A stretch of 64,000 nt of DNA from Erpobdella octoculata (Eukaryota > Annelida > Clitellata > Hirudinida > Erpobdellidae): positions 9,599,896 through 9,663,895 of the forward strand of contig OZ022243.1 of assembly GCA_963978895.1 (NCBI GenBank), written 5' to 3'. Position 1 is the stretch's first letter. Every line of letters begins with the position of its first letter. A model generated the notes under the pieces. That model saw only the letters and a program-made list of their open reading frames with translations, did not search any database and was not told where the DNA came from. Shown here piece after piece: positions 12,606 through 22,459 of the stretch. The translations under genes were made by a program, and so were the position numbers.

Positions 12606-12800
12606 AGTTTTAGCAAATCTATTTTACGTTTTATAGGCTAAAAGAAATTATGAAAGAATGGAAAAAAAAAATGAGCGTGAACGGGAACGGGAGAGCAACC
12701 GTGACCGGGAATGGGAGAGCAAGCGTGACCGGGAACGGGAGAGCAAGCGTGAGCGGGAACGGGAAAGTGACCGGGAACGGGAAAGCGATTGAGAACGGGA
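12606..12800 (+). repeat. Helitron-like copy, right arm of nested palindrome
   Basis: It begins 'gttttagcaaatctatttta' and continues into the gagcgggaac minisatellite, mirroring about 11935-12150. The CTAG end is missing, so the copy is truncated where it joins the unit at 12805. Confidence 0.65.
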
Positions 12801-12929
12801 AAGCGACGCCCATTTTGTGACGGATTTCAAATTTTTTTCTCTATATTTGATTCCCCTTGACTCTCAAGGTTGTGTGAAAATTTCATTACGATCGGATGAA
12901 TGGTGTAGCAATGCATAAAGGACATGAAT

Positions 12930-13201
<272 letters not shown>

Positions 13202-14510
13202 AAAACTTGTTCATAAAAGAGTTATATGATCTAAACTTCGAATAAACTGTTTTCATTGTTTGACCACATTAGACGGTGGCATAAGTTCATCATTAGGCTT
13301 CAAGACATAGTAAAAATGCTTCTGAAAAAAGTCCATCCTCATTGCATGTGCATTGAAATAAATAAACAAAACGTTTAACAAATTATTGTGTACAACTTTA
13401 ATGCCACGATAATGTTTTACAGTTATTTTTTGAAGCCCTTATAACAACTTTGTTGCGTTCTTGCTTGCTTGCTTGTGTGAAAACATTGGATGTGCATGCT
13501 GCATGCTTTGACAGCAAAAAATTAATTGAAAAAATGTTGCTAGGAAAATGATGGCTGTGATCCACTATATTATTTTTATATTTAGAGAAATGATGGTTGT
13601 GATCCACTATATTATTTTTATATTTAGAGAAATGATGGTTGTGACTCACTGCATCACTTTGTCTTTTTCAGTTCATATAGAAGTGCTTCAGGGTTTTGTT
13701 TCAGACAAAAATGTATTGGAAAGCAAGAAAACAGTAGTTATTAACTCCATGTTAATAGACGGTAAATCCCAAAAAAGACAGTATTTTATAAAACACCGCT
13801 TGTCACTTTGACACAAACTAGAGAACTTATGTGTTTGAGTGCTTGTTTTGCAGAGGTGTCTTATAAATTACGAGCCTTCTCATCAGGTTTTCATACAATT
13901 AGAAGCATTTTTTATAATATTTAAAATTTATTAGTTTTCGAATTGTTGGCCATTTTATTAATGTTAATTAATTTTGGAAAAAATTATTTAATTACAACTT
14001 TTGTTTTTTTCATTTCAATGCAAAGATTGTTAAAAATACATTCCTCTACAATTAAAAACTCTAGTTTTGCTAAAGCTCACAAGGCAGGAGTTTTTATTAA
14101 TTACACTATATAATAATCACGTTTTGAAAAAAATTAAATGACTTTTGCAAACACATGGCCGACTCACTTCCTGAGACAACTTGCTTTAAGTTTTTAACCA
14201 AACTATAAAAAAACTTTAAACAAAACCATGCCAGGTTTTTGAAAAAAAAACTTGGTCGCCTTACAACAAATGAGGGTCAAGTCTAATTGTCTCAGGGAAA
14301 AACTTGTCATTGGTAGTTTTGTATTGATATAAAACAAATCACTTATCAACACAAACAGAAGTAAAGCTTTAAAACAGCATCGACTTCGGGCCTTAAGAAG
14401 ATGGTTTGCGATCTCCGCCTGAATATTGCTCTGTAGTCGGCAGGCTGGGAAGAATTTCGTAATTCTAAAAACTTGTTTATGTTCAATAATTTCAAATTTG
14501 AACAATTAGT
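13202..14510 (+). repeat. Repeat unit, partner at 26525-27860
   Basis: Collinear similarity to 26525-27860 includes 'gaccacattagacggtggc', 'aggcttcaagacatagtaaa', and 'cacaaactagagaacttatgtgtttgagtgc' followed by a 'gaggtgtctt' core at 13853. Small tandem repeats differ in number between the two copies. No coding potential is shared. Confidence 0.65.
13550..13660 (+). repeat. 42-bp tandem repeat, about 2.5 copies
   Basis: Units begin 'gatggttgtgatccactat' at 13550, 13592 and 13634. The partner region 26905-27060 has four more diverged units. Confidence 0.85.
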
Positions 14511-14514
14511 TGAG

Positions 14515-14925
14515 AAATAAAAAAAAATAATATTTTTTTCAGCATTACACAGAAATAGTTTAAATTTATTCAGGTTGTTTTTTTTTATTTCAAGAGTGTT
14601 TTACTAGTTGAATTAATGTCTTACTTTAGCAACGGGTTTTTATACGTTTTGTGTACAAAAAATATTTTGTCAAACAATATAAAATAGCAAATTTGTTTTG
14701 TTTAGTCATTTAAGTTTAATTCAATTTTAAACCACATTAAAACGTGTTCCTATGTTGCAATAAAAGTGGCAAACCAAAGTTTATCGTTAGAAGCCGTTTT
14801 TAGTTAAGCCATTAGTTGGCACATGCAAGAATAGTTTCACATATACATAGCAAACATTTCTAAAGTTAAACTTGCAGATTAAACTGGAAAATCGCTTGTA
14901 AGCCCAACTTTGCGTGTGTAAGATT
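14515..14925. other. AT-rich DNA, no gene
   Basis: Nothing recognised between the repeat unit ending near 14510 and the duplicated block that starts near 14930. Confidence 0.4.
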
Positions 14926-14929
14926 TAAT

Positions 14930-15407
14930 ACAAAAAAGGATCAGGAAAGCCGCGCATCGAGGCAGGCTGAAAAAGAACAATTTAAGCTTTCAAATGATTC
15001 TTCTCAAAGGTGTCTGCGAGGAAATTTTATTTTAATGACTGGATGTTTTATATTTTTTTATATTCAAGTTGAGTTTTATCCATTTAGTAATTTAATCATT
15101 TTTTTCTTATCACAATTTAATTATATTATAATGAAAAATGTTTTATTAATAGAAACAGTACGTGGATATCTTGAAATAGCTTTGTGCATCTTTTTTATTT
15201 CCAAGTAAAATTGTTTGTATAAGCGGGCAGGAAGGTCGCATAATGCATTTCTTCAGAAAACAATAAAAACTCAGCAAAGAATAATCAGTGATTTTTCCAA
15301 TTAGGTTTTTGGTGCCCGGGAAAAAAGTCTAAGAACTTCGATTTTAGAAAATATTTTCTGTAAACGTTGCCTCAAAAATAGCTGATGACCGGGGTGGGTA
15401 GAGTCAC
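14930..15407 (+). repeat. Duplicated block copy 1, left part
   Basis: Together with 16864-16990 this matches 17400-17960. Shared anchors include 'aggctga', 'aaaggtgtctgc', 'tatattcaagttgagttt' and 'gctgatgacc'. The copy is split by the foldback element at 15408-16855; the 17.4-kb copy is the unoccupied version. Confidence 0.7.
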
Positions 15408-16855
15408 GGTATGCGGACTTTTCATCAAAGGACGATTCATCAAGGGACTGTTCACCAAGGACTATTCATCAAGGGACTATTCATCAAGAGACTATTCATC
15501 AAAGGACTATTCATCAAGAGGACGGTTCATCATAAGGACTGTTCATCTAAAGACTATTCATCAAGAGGACTATTCATCAAATTTTGAAGCCACTCAGCAA
15601 CCTTTATCAATATACACCCAAGATATTTTCAGCGTAAAGTAATTTGATGTATTTTTAAAAGACAGTACTTCATCTTTGATCAAATAAATTTCAAACATAT
15701 CAGTAATTTAAAAAAAAAATAGTGATGGCAACCAGGGTTGTTAAGAGCGGTACTATTGGCTGACAAAATCGTTGATGACATTTTTAGCTGTTCTCAGCGC
15801 TATTCTCTACCGCAACTTTTATAAAAAAAACAAAATAGGTTTTTTTATATCAATTAAATGAGCTCCAATGTATTTAGTTTTTATTTGAAGTTTGCATGAA
15901 ATCTGAGTCTGGTTGATTTATCGACGATCCGGACGAGCGTAAGCATATCTTTGAAATGACCTTTCCTGACCTCGCTAAAGCGAGCGTGTTCGTCTCTTTG
16001 AAGTGTGGCAGAAGTGGTATACCGGGTGTTAGTGATGTTTTGAGGTGTATGGTATCTGGCTGTTTGAGTGTGTATATACTTACAGTTTGTACGAACAGTT
16101 GAAAGCAGTTTTTTTTAAACTTTTTATTCAATTGTTTTTTGCTCGTTTGATCTTAGGATCTTGACGTTATTTCTTGTACAGTTATTTTATTTACTGTATG
16201 TGACAAATAAAATTGTTGTATATTACAACCATGTCTTCTACAAACTTGCTGATTGTTTCAGGCAAAAGTGTTATTGAAGCGTGGCCCTTTGTGTTAAACG
16301 ACTGATGCCAGATTTGACATAGCGGGCTGTGTGATGCTTTGACGTGTTTGTGGCCTTAGGTAAATGTGTACATATATGGTTTACGAAAACAGTCAAATTT
16401 AGTTTTTCTGATGCTGTGACCGGGAGCGGAAGCGGGAGACAAGCGGGAAAAGAGAGCGACGAGAGCGTGAGAGCAAGCGGGGAAGGAAACGGGAGCGAGA
16501 GAGAAAAACGACCCAAGAACCTCTAAAAACCCCGGGCAACACAAGGTACCTCACTAGTTCTATTATAAAGAATAAAGTATTTGGATGCAAGCAGAGTAGC
16601 ACTGTAAACTTGATATAGATTACCCTACATTTTGGTAAAATTTTGGTTGAAAATAACATCTTAAAAAATTTTATTAACTTTTTTAATGAATAGTCCGCTG
16701 GATGAAAAGACATTAGATGAACAGTCCTTATGATGAACCGTCCTCTTGATGAATAGTCCTTTGGTGAATAGTCCTTTGATGAATAGTCCCTTGATGAATA
16801 GTCCTTGATGAACAGCCCTTTGATGAATGGTCCTTTGATGAACAGTCCTAGAATC
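15408..16855. mobile_element. Foldback DNA element with 8-bp target duplication
   Basis: Both ends consist of imperfect 13-15-bp units 'ttcatcaaaggacta' in opposite orientations (15415-15580 and 16685-16850), giving long inverted ends. The element is bracketed by AGAGTCAC at 15400-15407 and 16856-16863. The paralogous unoccupied site at about 17843-17880 has GAGTCAC once, which independently supports the boundaries. An 8-bp duplication suggests hAT-type mobilisation. No transposase is visible inside; a Helitron-like copy (16419-16557) is nested within. Confidence 0.7.
16419..16557 (+). mobile_element. Helitron-like copy nested in foldback element
   Basis: A gagcgggaa-type purine tract leads to 'aacctctaaaaaccccgggc', a degraded hairpin, and CTAG (16554-16557) followed by T. 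It shares its end with the copies at 7118 and 11723. Confidence 0.5.
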
Positions 16856-16863
16856 AGAGTCAC

Positions 16864-16990
16864 AGGCAGTTTTTCTAAACATTTAAAAAAATCCTGCACT
16901 TTTGATCTCAACAATAGCTAATAATTGGGCGGTTGGAAGTAGTCGCAGACAAGTTTTCTAGAAATGTTGGCGCCTTTCTAAAAGGCTTTT
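16864..16990 (+). repeat. Duplicated block copy 1, right part
   Basis: Begins 'aggcagtttttctaaa', continuing the 14930-15407 block after the foldback insertion. It matches the 3' part of 17400-17960. Confidence 0.6.
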
Positions 16991-16999
16991 GGCGCTTCT

Positions 17000-17395
17000 T
17001 TCAAATGGTGCCGTGCTAACGTTTGAAGGTTGCGCTGATTTGCTTTTTTCGATGGGGTTAAAAATGAAAAAAAATAGAATTGCAGTTTGAGAATAAAACT
17101 GCCAAAAGCTTAAGATTTAAATAAAATGACAGTTTGATTAAATATTATTTCGCCATTATAAGTTCTTTCATTTGTCACATTGAACAACTTAATTGTAAAT
17201 TGCTCGACACTAAACAGTCAGAATCAAGAAAAACATTCAGATTATTCAATTTTTACTTCAGATCTTATTCTTATGTATTAATCCCAGAGAGTAAAATATT
17301 TATCGCTAGCCACAATTCACATATAGCCCGCTGAATTACAAAATTAAAAATCATTTTTCAAAAACGAAGTTATTTTCGGCTCCCATGTGATATCT
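17000..17395. other. AT-rich DNA, no gene
   Basis: Nothing recognised. The short plus-strand frame 17134-17334 lacks any motif. Confidence 0.4.
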
Positions 17396-17399
17396 TTTG

Positions 17400-17960
17400 T
17401 GAAACGAATAAAAATTTGAAACCGCGGCATCGAAACAGGCTGAGAAAGAACTATTTGAGCTTTAACATGTTTCTACTCAAAGGTGTCTGCAAAGAAAGTT
17501 ATTTTAATGACCTGATGTTTTATAGTTTTTATATTCAAGTTGAGTTTTTCATCCATTTGTTATAATTAATCTTTTTTTTATAAAAATTTAATCATTTATA
17601 TTATGAAAAACGTTATATTTATATAAACAATACGTAGATATTTTGATATACCTTTATCCATCTTTTTTATTTCCATGTAAAATTATTTGTATAGGCGGAA
17701 AAAAGGTCTCATAATGCATTTTCTTAAGAAAAAAATAAAACTTAACAAAGAGATTTTTCCAATAAGGTTTTTTGTAACCGGGTGCAAAGTCTAACAAATG
17801 CGATCTTAGAGATTCCCTTCTATAAGGGTTTCCTCAAAAAACAGCTGATGACCAGGGGGTGGAGTCACAGGTAGTTTTTCTAAATAATTGTCAAAATATC
17901 ATTTTTGGCGTTTCTTCCAAATAGCACCCGTGATTACGTTTGAAAATTATGTCGATAGGC
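17400..17960 (+). repeat. Duplicated block copy 2 (unoccupied)
   Basis: Paralog of 14930-15407 plus 16864-16990 without the foldback insertion. It contains 'aaaggtgtctgc' at about 17480. Confidence 0.7.
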
Positions 17961-18166
17961 TAGTTTATTTTGGTTTGCGCTTATTTTGTTTTTTGTTATG
18001 GATATAATGTGTACTTATTTATTTTTATTTTTGTTATATTTTTTTTTATTTAAAATTTTTTTTACCTTGTGGTGTCTGAGTTTCAAATCGCAACCACACA
18101 AAATACGTATTATCTTATGTATAAAAAGGAAAGTTTTTATTGAAATATTTATGAAGCAATGTTTGT

Positions 18167-18173
18167 ACGTATG

Positions 18174-18207
<34 letters not shown>

Positions 18208-18537
18208 TGTATGTATGTATGTATGTATGTATGTATGTATGTATGTATGTATGTATGTATGTATGTATGTATGTATGTATGTATGTATGTATGTATGTAT
18301 GTATGTATGTATGTATGTATGTATGTATGTATGTATGTATGTATGTATGTATGTATGTATGTATGTATGTATGTATGTATGTATGTATGTATGTATGTAT
18401 GTATGTATGTATGTATGTATGTATGTATGTATGTATGTATGTATGTATGTATGTCTGTATGTATGTATGTATGTATGTATGTATGTATGTATGTATGTAT
18501 GTATGTATGTATGTTTGTTTGTTTGTTTGTATGTATA
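18167..18537. repeat. (GTAT)n microsatellite
   Basis: About 370 bp, nearly pure, with one C variant near 18454 and GTTT units at the right end. Cys-Met-Tyr-Val frames across it are artefacts. Confidence 0.97.
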
Positions 18538-18872
18538 TTGAAGCATCAAATGAAAACCGCCAAACAGATTTTTCATATATGTGTGATATTTAACAATTAA
18601 TTTAAGAACCCGTTGTTGCTCTCAGTAGAGAAAGTTTGTGAACTCCGTTTAAGATTTCTCTGTTCTTCACTGTTTAGGACTGGTATTTCCTTTTTTTTAT
18701 AAAACACATACTAAAAACGGAAAGACACTTTTAGGTTTGACTCTAGCTAGCCTTTTGGCGGTTGCTCACCTAAAAATTTTCTAGAAAATTTGTATTTGAT
18801 ATAAAATAAATTATGTAAAATTTTTAGAAAAATTTTGGAAAATTAACCTCCAGTTTTTGTGTGGTTTGTTTA

Positions 18873-19110
18873 ACGTCCGTATCTGTCAATAAGACAATTT
18901 AGACGGTATGAATGTTTGAGTGTTTGGTGACGTGTTTATGTTGGCTTTAAAGCAGGGAGGCCACCGAAAGTACAAGGTTTTCGTGGGCACATGGCTCGAC
19001 TCACTCCAGCCCGCCAACTAATAAGTGCAATAAGTTGGACAAGGACTGGCAAATCGAACTCCCATGCTGGTAGCAATTTAACCAGCCACGGATGATCCTA
19101 ATAGGCTATG
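18873..19110 (+). repeat. Interspersed repeat family R2, copy 1
   Basis: Runs 'gtatctgtcaataagacaat', 'gtttgagtgtttggtgacgt', 'cgtgggcacatggctcgact', 'gtgcaataagttggac'. Other copies lie at 31222-31450 (minus), 47095-48135 (plus, split by a hAT) and 49310-49580 (plus). Ends are not sharply defined. Confidence 0.75.
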
Positions 19111-19153
19111 GTATCGCTCCTTCGCTTTCCTAGTTGCTTAAAGAAACTTCTTT

Positions 19154-19317
19154 TTTTTTATAATAGTTTATAGTCCTTTACACCAAGTGTTTTAAGACTG
19201 AAACGGCTGTGTCAGAAGCACCTAAGTACTTCCAATCGTGGATCATAATTTGATCCTTTTAACTTTTCCCTCCTCCTTTTTCCAGGCTTGGGACTGGCTT
19301 GCAAAAGCAAGGCGGAG
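19154..19317 (-). mobile_element. Short SINE (family A) with 16-bp target duplication
   Basis: On the minus strand it begins CTCCGCCTTGC at 19317, like the copy at 40782, and ends in an A-rich tail (poly T on plus). It is flanked by TTAAAGAAACTTCTTT at 19138-19153 and 19318-19333. Two copies starting at the same 5' base argue for a real family start rather than random truncation. No clear tRNA A/B boxes were seen. Confidence 0.8.
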
Positions 19318-19333
19318 TTAAAGAAACTTCTTT

Positions 19334-19900
19334 GAAACGTATCTATTTATGTTTTCAAATGTTATTTGCTAGAGGTGTCTTGCGAGTAGAAGTAAACCGT
19401 AAAAATCTGATTTTTAAAACTGTTTCGCAATTAATATTTATTGTGTTTTAGAGCATATTATAATAAAAATTTATTTAATTTTCAAATTGAAGAGTATTTA
19501 TTTGAAAACTAATGGCAAAAACGTAAGAGGTTTTTTTTCTAGTTAACCGACAGTTCAGAGCTGTTCATGGGTTGGGTTGGGTCAAAAATTTTCAACTTAA
19601 GGTGTGATGGGTTTGGTTGGGTCAACTTGAAAATTTGTAAACAAAAATCGAAATACAAATTTATTATAAAAATATTTTTTAGTTTTAGAAATAAATGATG
19701 AAAAAATTTCTATCGTTGCTTTTAACCATCGATTATTAAATAATTAACTTCAACGTCTTCTCCGCTCGAATGTTTATACTTCAATTCGTGCTTGACGTAA
19801 AAAGGTGGCAGCACATTTGATGAAAACGAAGGAGATTGAATCTAGTCCTAGTCTGAGAATAGTAGTAGTTGTATTAGTAGTAGTAGTAGTATTAATAGTA
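19334..19900. other. Repeat-derived DNA, no gene
   Basis: Contains a 'agaggtgtcttgcgag' core at 19371-19386, a 'gggttgggttgggtc' stretch near 19570-19640 resembling transposon subterminal repeats, and an imperfect (TAG)n tract at about 19858-19905. Confidence 0.5.
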
Positions 19901-19934
19901 GTAGAGAATTAGTTAGGCGCACTCTAGTGCTGTG

Positions 19935-20200
19935 AAACATCAGAAGCGACGGGAACGACTCGTGCATATGGGATCACACAGTTACCTGCCACCCGCACGT
20001 GTATCCGAAATCGGAATGTGCCGAACCCTATTAGACCCAGTCGCAAAACTGGTACTCATTTATCTACCAGTGAAAGATGAAAGGCTGAGTTGGCCTGAGC
20101 AGTGTGAGTTAATTTCTTGCTCAAGGAAACGAACCCGGGTACTCCGGATATCCAAGCCGGTGTCTAAACCACTAGACCAACACGTCGACTTAAGGTTTTT
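19935..20200 (-). mobile_element. tRNA-derived SINE
   Basis: On the minus strand near 20190 it reads TGGTCTAGTGGTTTAGACACC (A-box region) and then GGGTTCGTTTCC (B box). Further on is the 'cttgagcaag' module found in the central region of several animal SINEs. It extends to about 19935 without a long A tail. The 93-codon frame at 19932-20210 is fortuitous. Confidence 0.7.
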
Positions 20201-20266
20201 GTTGAATTAATCGGTATCAAATGGTATCTAGAAAATTTACCGATTATGTACTATTTCTGATGAAGG

Positions 20267-21787
20267 TATATTATATTATATTATATTATATTATATTATA
20301 TTGTATTGTATTGTATTGTATTGTATTGTATTGTATTGTATTGTATTGTATTGTATTGTATTGTATTGTATTGTATTGTATTGTATTGTATTGTATTGTA
20401 TTGTATTGTATTGTATTGTATTGTATTGTATTGTATTGTATTGTATTGTATTGTATTGTATTGTATTGTATTGTATTGTATTGTATTGTATTGTATTGTA
20501 TTGTATTGTATTGTATTGTATTGTATTGTATTGTATTGTATTGTATTGTATTGTATTGTATTGTATTGTATTGTATTGTATTGTATTGTATTGTATTGTA
20601 TTGTATTGTATTGTATTGTATTGTATTGTATTGTATTGTATTGTATTGTATTGTATTGTATTGTATTGTATTGTATTGTATTGTATTGTATTGTATTGTA
20701 TTGTATTGTATTGTATTGTATTGTATTGTATTGTATTGTATTGTATTGTATTGTATTGTATTGTATTGTATTGTATTGTATTGTATTGTATTGTATTGTA
20801 TTGTATTGTATTGTATTGTATTGTATTGTATTGTATTGTATTGTATTGTATTGTATTGTATTGTATTGTATTGTATTGTATTGTATTGTATTGTATTGTA
20901 TTGTATTGTATTGTATTGTATTGTATTGTATTGTATTGTATTGTATTGTATTGTATTGTATTGTATTGTATTGTATTGTATTGTATTGTATTGTATTGTA
21001 TTGTATTGTATTGTATTGTATTGTATTGTATTGTATTGTATTGTATTGTATTGTATTGTATTGTATTGTATTGTATTGTATTGTATTGTATTGTATTGTA
21101 TTGTATTGTATTGTATTGTATTGTCTTGTCTTGTCTTGTCTTGTCTTGTCTTGTCTTGTCTTGTCTTGTCTTGTCTTGTCTTGTCTTGTCTTGTCTTGTC
21201 TTGTCTTGTCTTGTCTTGTCTTGTCTTGTCTTGTCTTGTCTTGTCTTGTCTTGTCTTGTCTTGTCTTGTCTTGTCTTGTCTTGTCTTGTCTTGTCTTGTC
21301 TTGTCTTGTCTTGTCTTGTCTTGTCTTGTCTTGTCTTGTCTTGTCTTGTCTTGTCTTGTCTTGTCTTGTCTTGTCTTGTCTTGTCTTGTCTTGTCTTGTC
21401 TTGTCTTGTCTTGTCTTGTCTTGTCTTGTCTTGTCTTGTCTTGTCTTGTCTTGTCTTGTCTTGTCTTGTCTTGTCTTGTCTTGTCTTGTCTTGTCTTGTC
21501 TTGTCTTGTCTTGTCTTGTCTTGTCTTGTCTTGTCTTGTCTTGTCTTGTCTTGTCTTGTCTTGTCTTGTCTTGTCTTGTCTTGTCTTGTCTTGTCTTGTC
21601 TTGTCTTGTCTTGTCTTGTCTTGTCTTGTCTTGTCTTTTATTATATTATATTATATTATATTATATTATATTATATTATATTATATTATATTATATTATA
21701 TTATATTATATTATATTATATTATATTATATTATATTATATTATATTATATTATATTATATTATATTATATTATATTATATTATATT
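20267..21787. repeat. Compound pentanucleotide array, left half
   Basis: Pure blocks in register: (TTATA) about 20267-20300, (TTGTA)164 at 20301-21120, (TTGTC)103 at 21121-21635, then (TTATA)29 to 21787. Adjacent blocks differ by one base per unit. The very long frames here (Tyr-Cys-Ile-Val-Leu repeats) exist only because the unit length is 5. Confidence 0.97.
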
Positions 21788-21789
21788 AA

Positions 21790-21978
21790 TGTAAAATCGC
21801 TGTTTTTACAATAGGTTTTCCCATTGATAGACGTTAAAGGACTTCGAATAACTATTATGGACATTATTATTAAACCAGAAGGTATAACTAGCCGTAACAA
21901 AGCTTCATTTATTATTTTCCAATAAAACATCAAAACCATTCTATTGAGCCCGGTATACGATTTGGTGATATCGTAACA
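21790..21978 (+). repeat. 5' LTR
   Basis: 189 bp, starts TGTAAAATCG and ends TATCGTAACA. It has AATAAA at 21921-21926 as probable poly(A) signal. No obvious TATA box. Same sequence as 23574-23762. Confidence 0.93.
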
Positions 21979-21979
21979 T

Positions 21980-21997
21980 TGGTGTCAGAATTGGGAT
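21980..21997 (+). promoter_or_regulatory. Primer-binding site (tRNA-Leu-like)
   Basis: TGGTGTCAGAATTGGGAT begins 1 nt after the LTR. It is complementary to an animal tRNA-Leu 3' end (CCA included) except at one position, from my knowledge of tRNA-Leu sequences. This fixes the plus strand as the genomic RNA sense. Confidence 0.85.
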
Positions 21998-22018
21998 ACA
22001 AGAATGGTTTTGAAATAA

Positions 22019-22459
22019 TTGGATGAGCTTTGGGCGAGTGAAATGAAAGACGAGCTGGAGAAACGTGGCCTGAGCGATACAGGTAAAAAGGACGAACTTA
22101 TGGAACGCCTCTTAGCCGCGTTAGTAAATGAGGGCTATGGGCCTGACGACGACGAATATCTATTCGACATTGACGAGGAAGCTGTGGTCAAGCGAAGGAA
22201 ATTAAAAAACAAATTGCTGGAGGAAGAAAGACAACGAGCGAAAGAAAACATGGCAGCACAGAAGAAGACAGGAGAAGGAATGATTCTTGGCCACGGAAAC
22301 AAAGTGGCAGCAGCGGTACAACTGTTGAGAGTTTGGTCGCAGCGTTGGCTGAGGCAGTGGTGGACACGGTTCTGGACCAGCGGGCTGCTGGTGATGTGGG
22401 TTGCTGCGGCGAAACCCAATTTGAACTGGAGTCCACCAGCTGTGTCTCAGAGCATGTGA
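22019..22459 (+). CDS. SAP-domain protein of LTR element (gag-position frame A)
   Basis: The frame is open from 22019 to the stop at 22457-22459. Its first about 35 codons carry a SAP motif (KDELEKRGLSDTGKKDELM), a helix-loop-helix DNA-binding fold usually found on chromatin proteins. A Lys/Glu/Arg-rich, probably coiled helix follows. An ATG at 22004 is in frame but is cut by TAA at 22016-22018, so initiation is more likely at ATG 22043, which clips the first SAP helix; non-AUG start or splicing are alternatives. From about 22300 on, this phase looks non-native (Trp-rich) and the plausible coding phase moves to frame B. A retroviral-like A AAA AAC heptamer is at 22204-22210. The position after the primer-binding site suggests a gag-like role, but no capsid motif is seen. 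Confidence 0.6.
   Translation: MDELWASEMKDELEKRGLSDTGKKDELMERLLAALVNEGYGPDDDEYLFDIDEEAVVKRRKLKNKLLEEERQRAKENMAAQKKTGEGMILGHGNKVAAAVQLLRVWSQRWLRQWWTRFWTSGLLVMWVAAAKPNLNWSPPAVSQSM

Noticed and set aside
11742..12636. Arg/Ser-rich and Arg/Glu-rich frames resembling RS-domain proteins
   Set aside because: All arise from the gagcgggaa minisatellite of the Helitron-like family, occur in several phases and both strands, and end at repeat borders.
17986..18600. 204-codon frame with Cys-Met-Tyr-Val repeats and minus-strand Thr-Tyr-Ile-His repeats
   Set aside because: Produced by the (GTAT)n microsatellite.
20301..21635. Telomere or centromere repeat
   Set aside because: Pentanucleotides TTGTA and TTGTC do not match a telomere motif I know, and the array is internal and made of several different units; a centromeric role cannot be judged from one locus.
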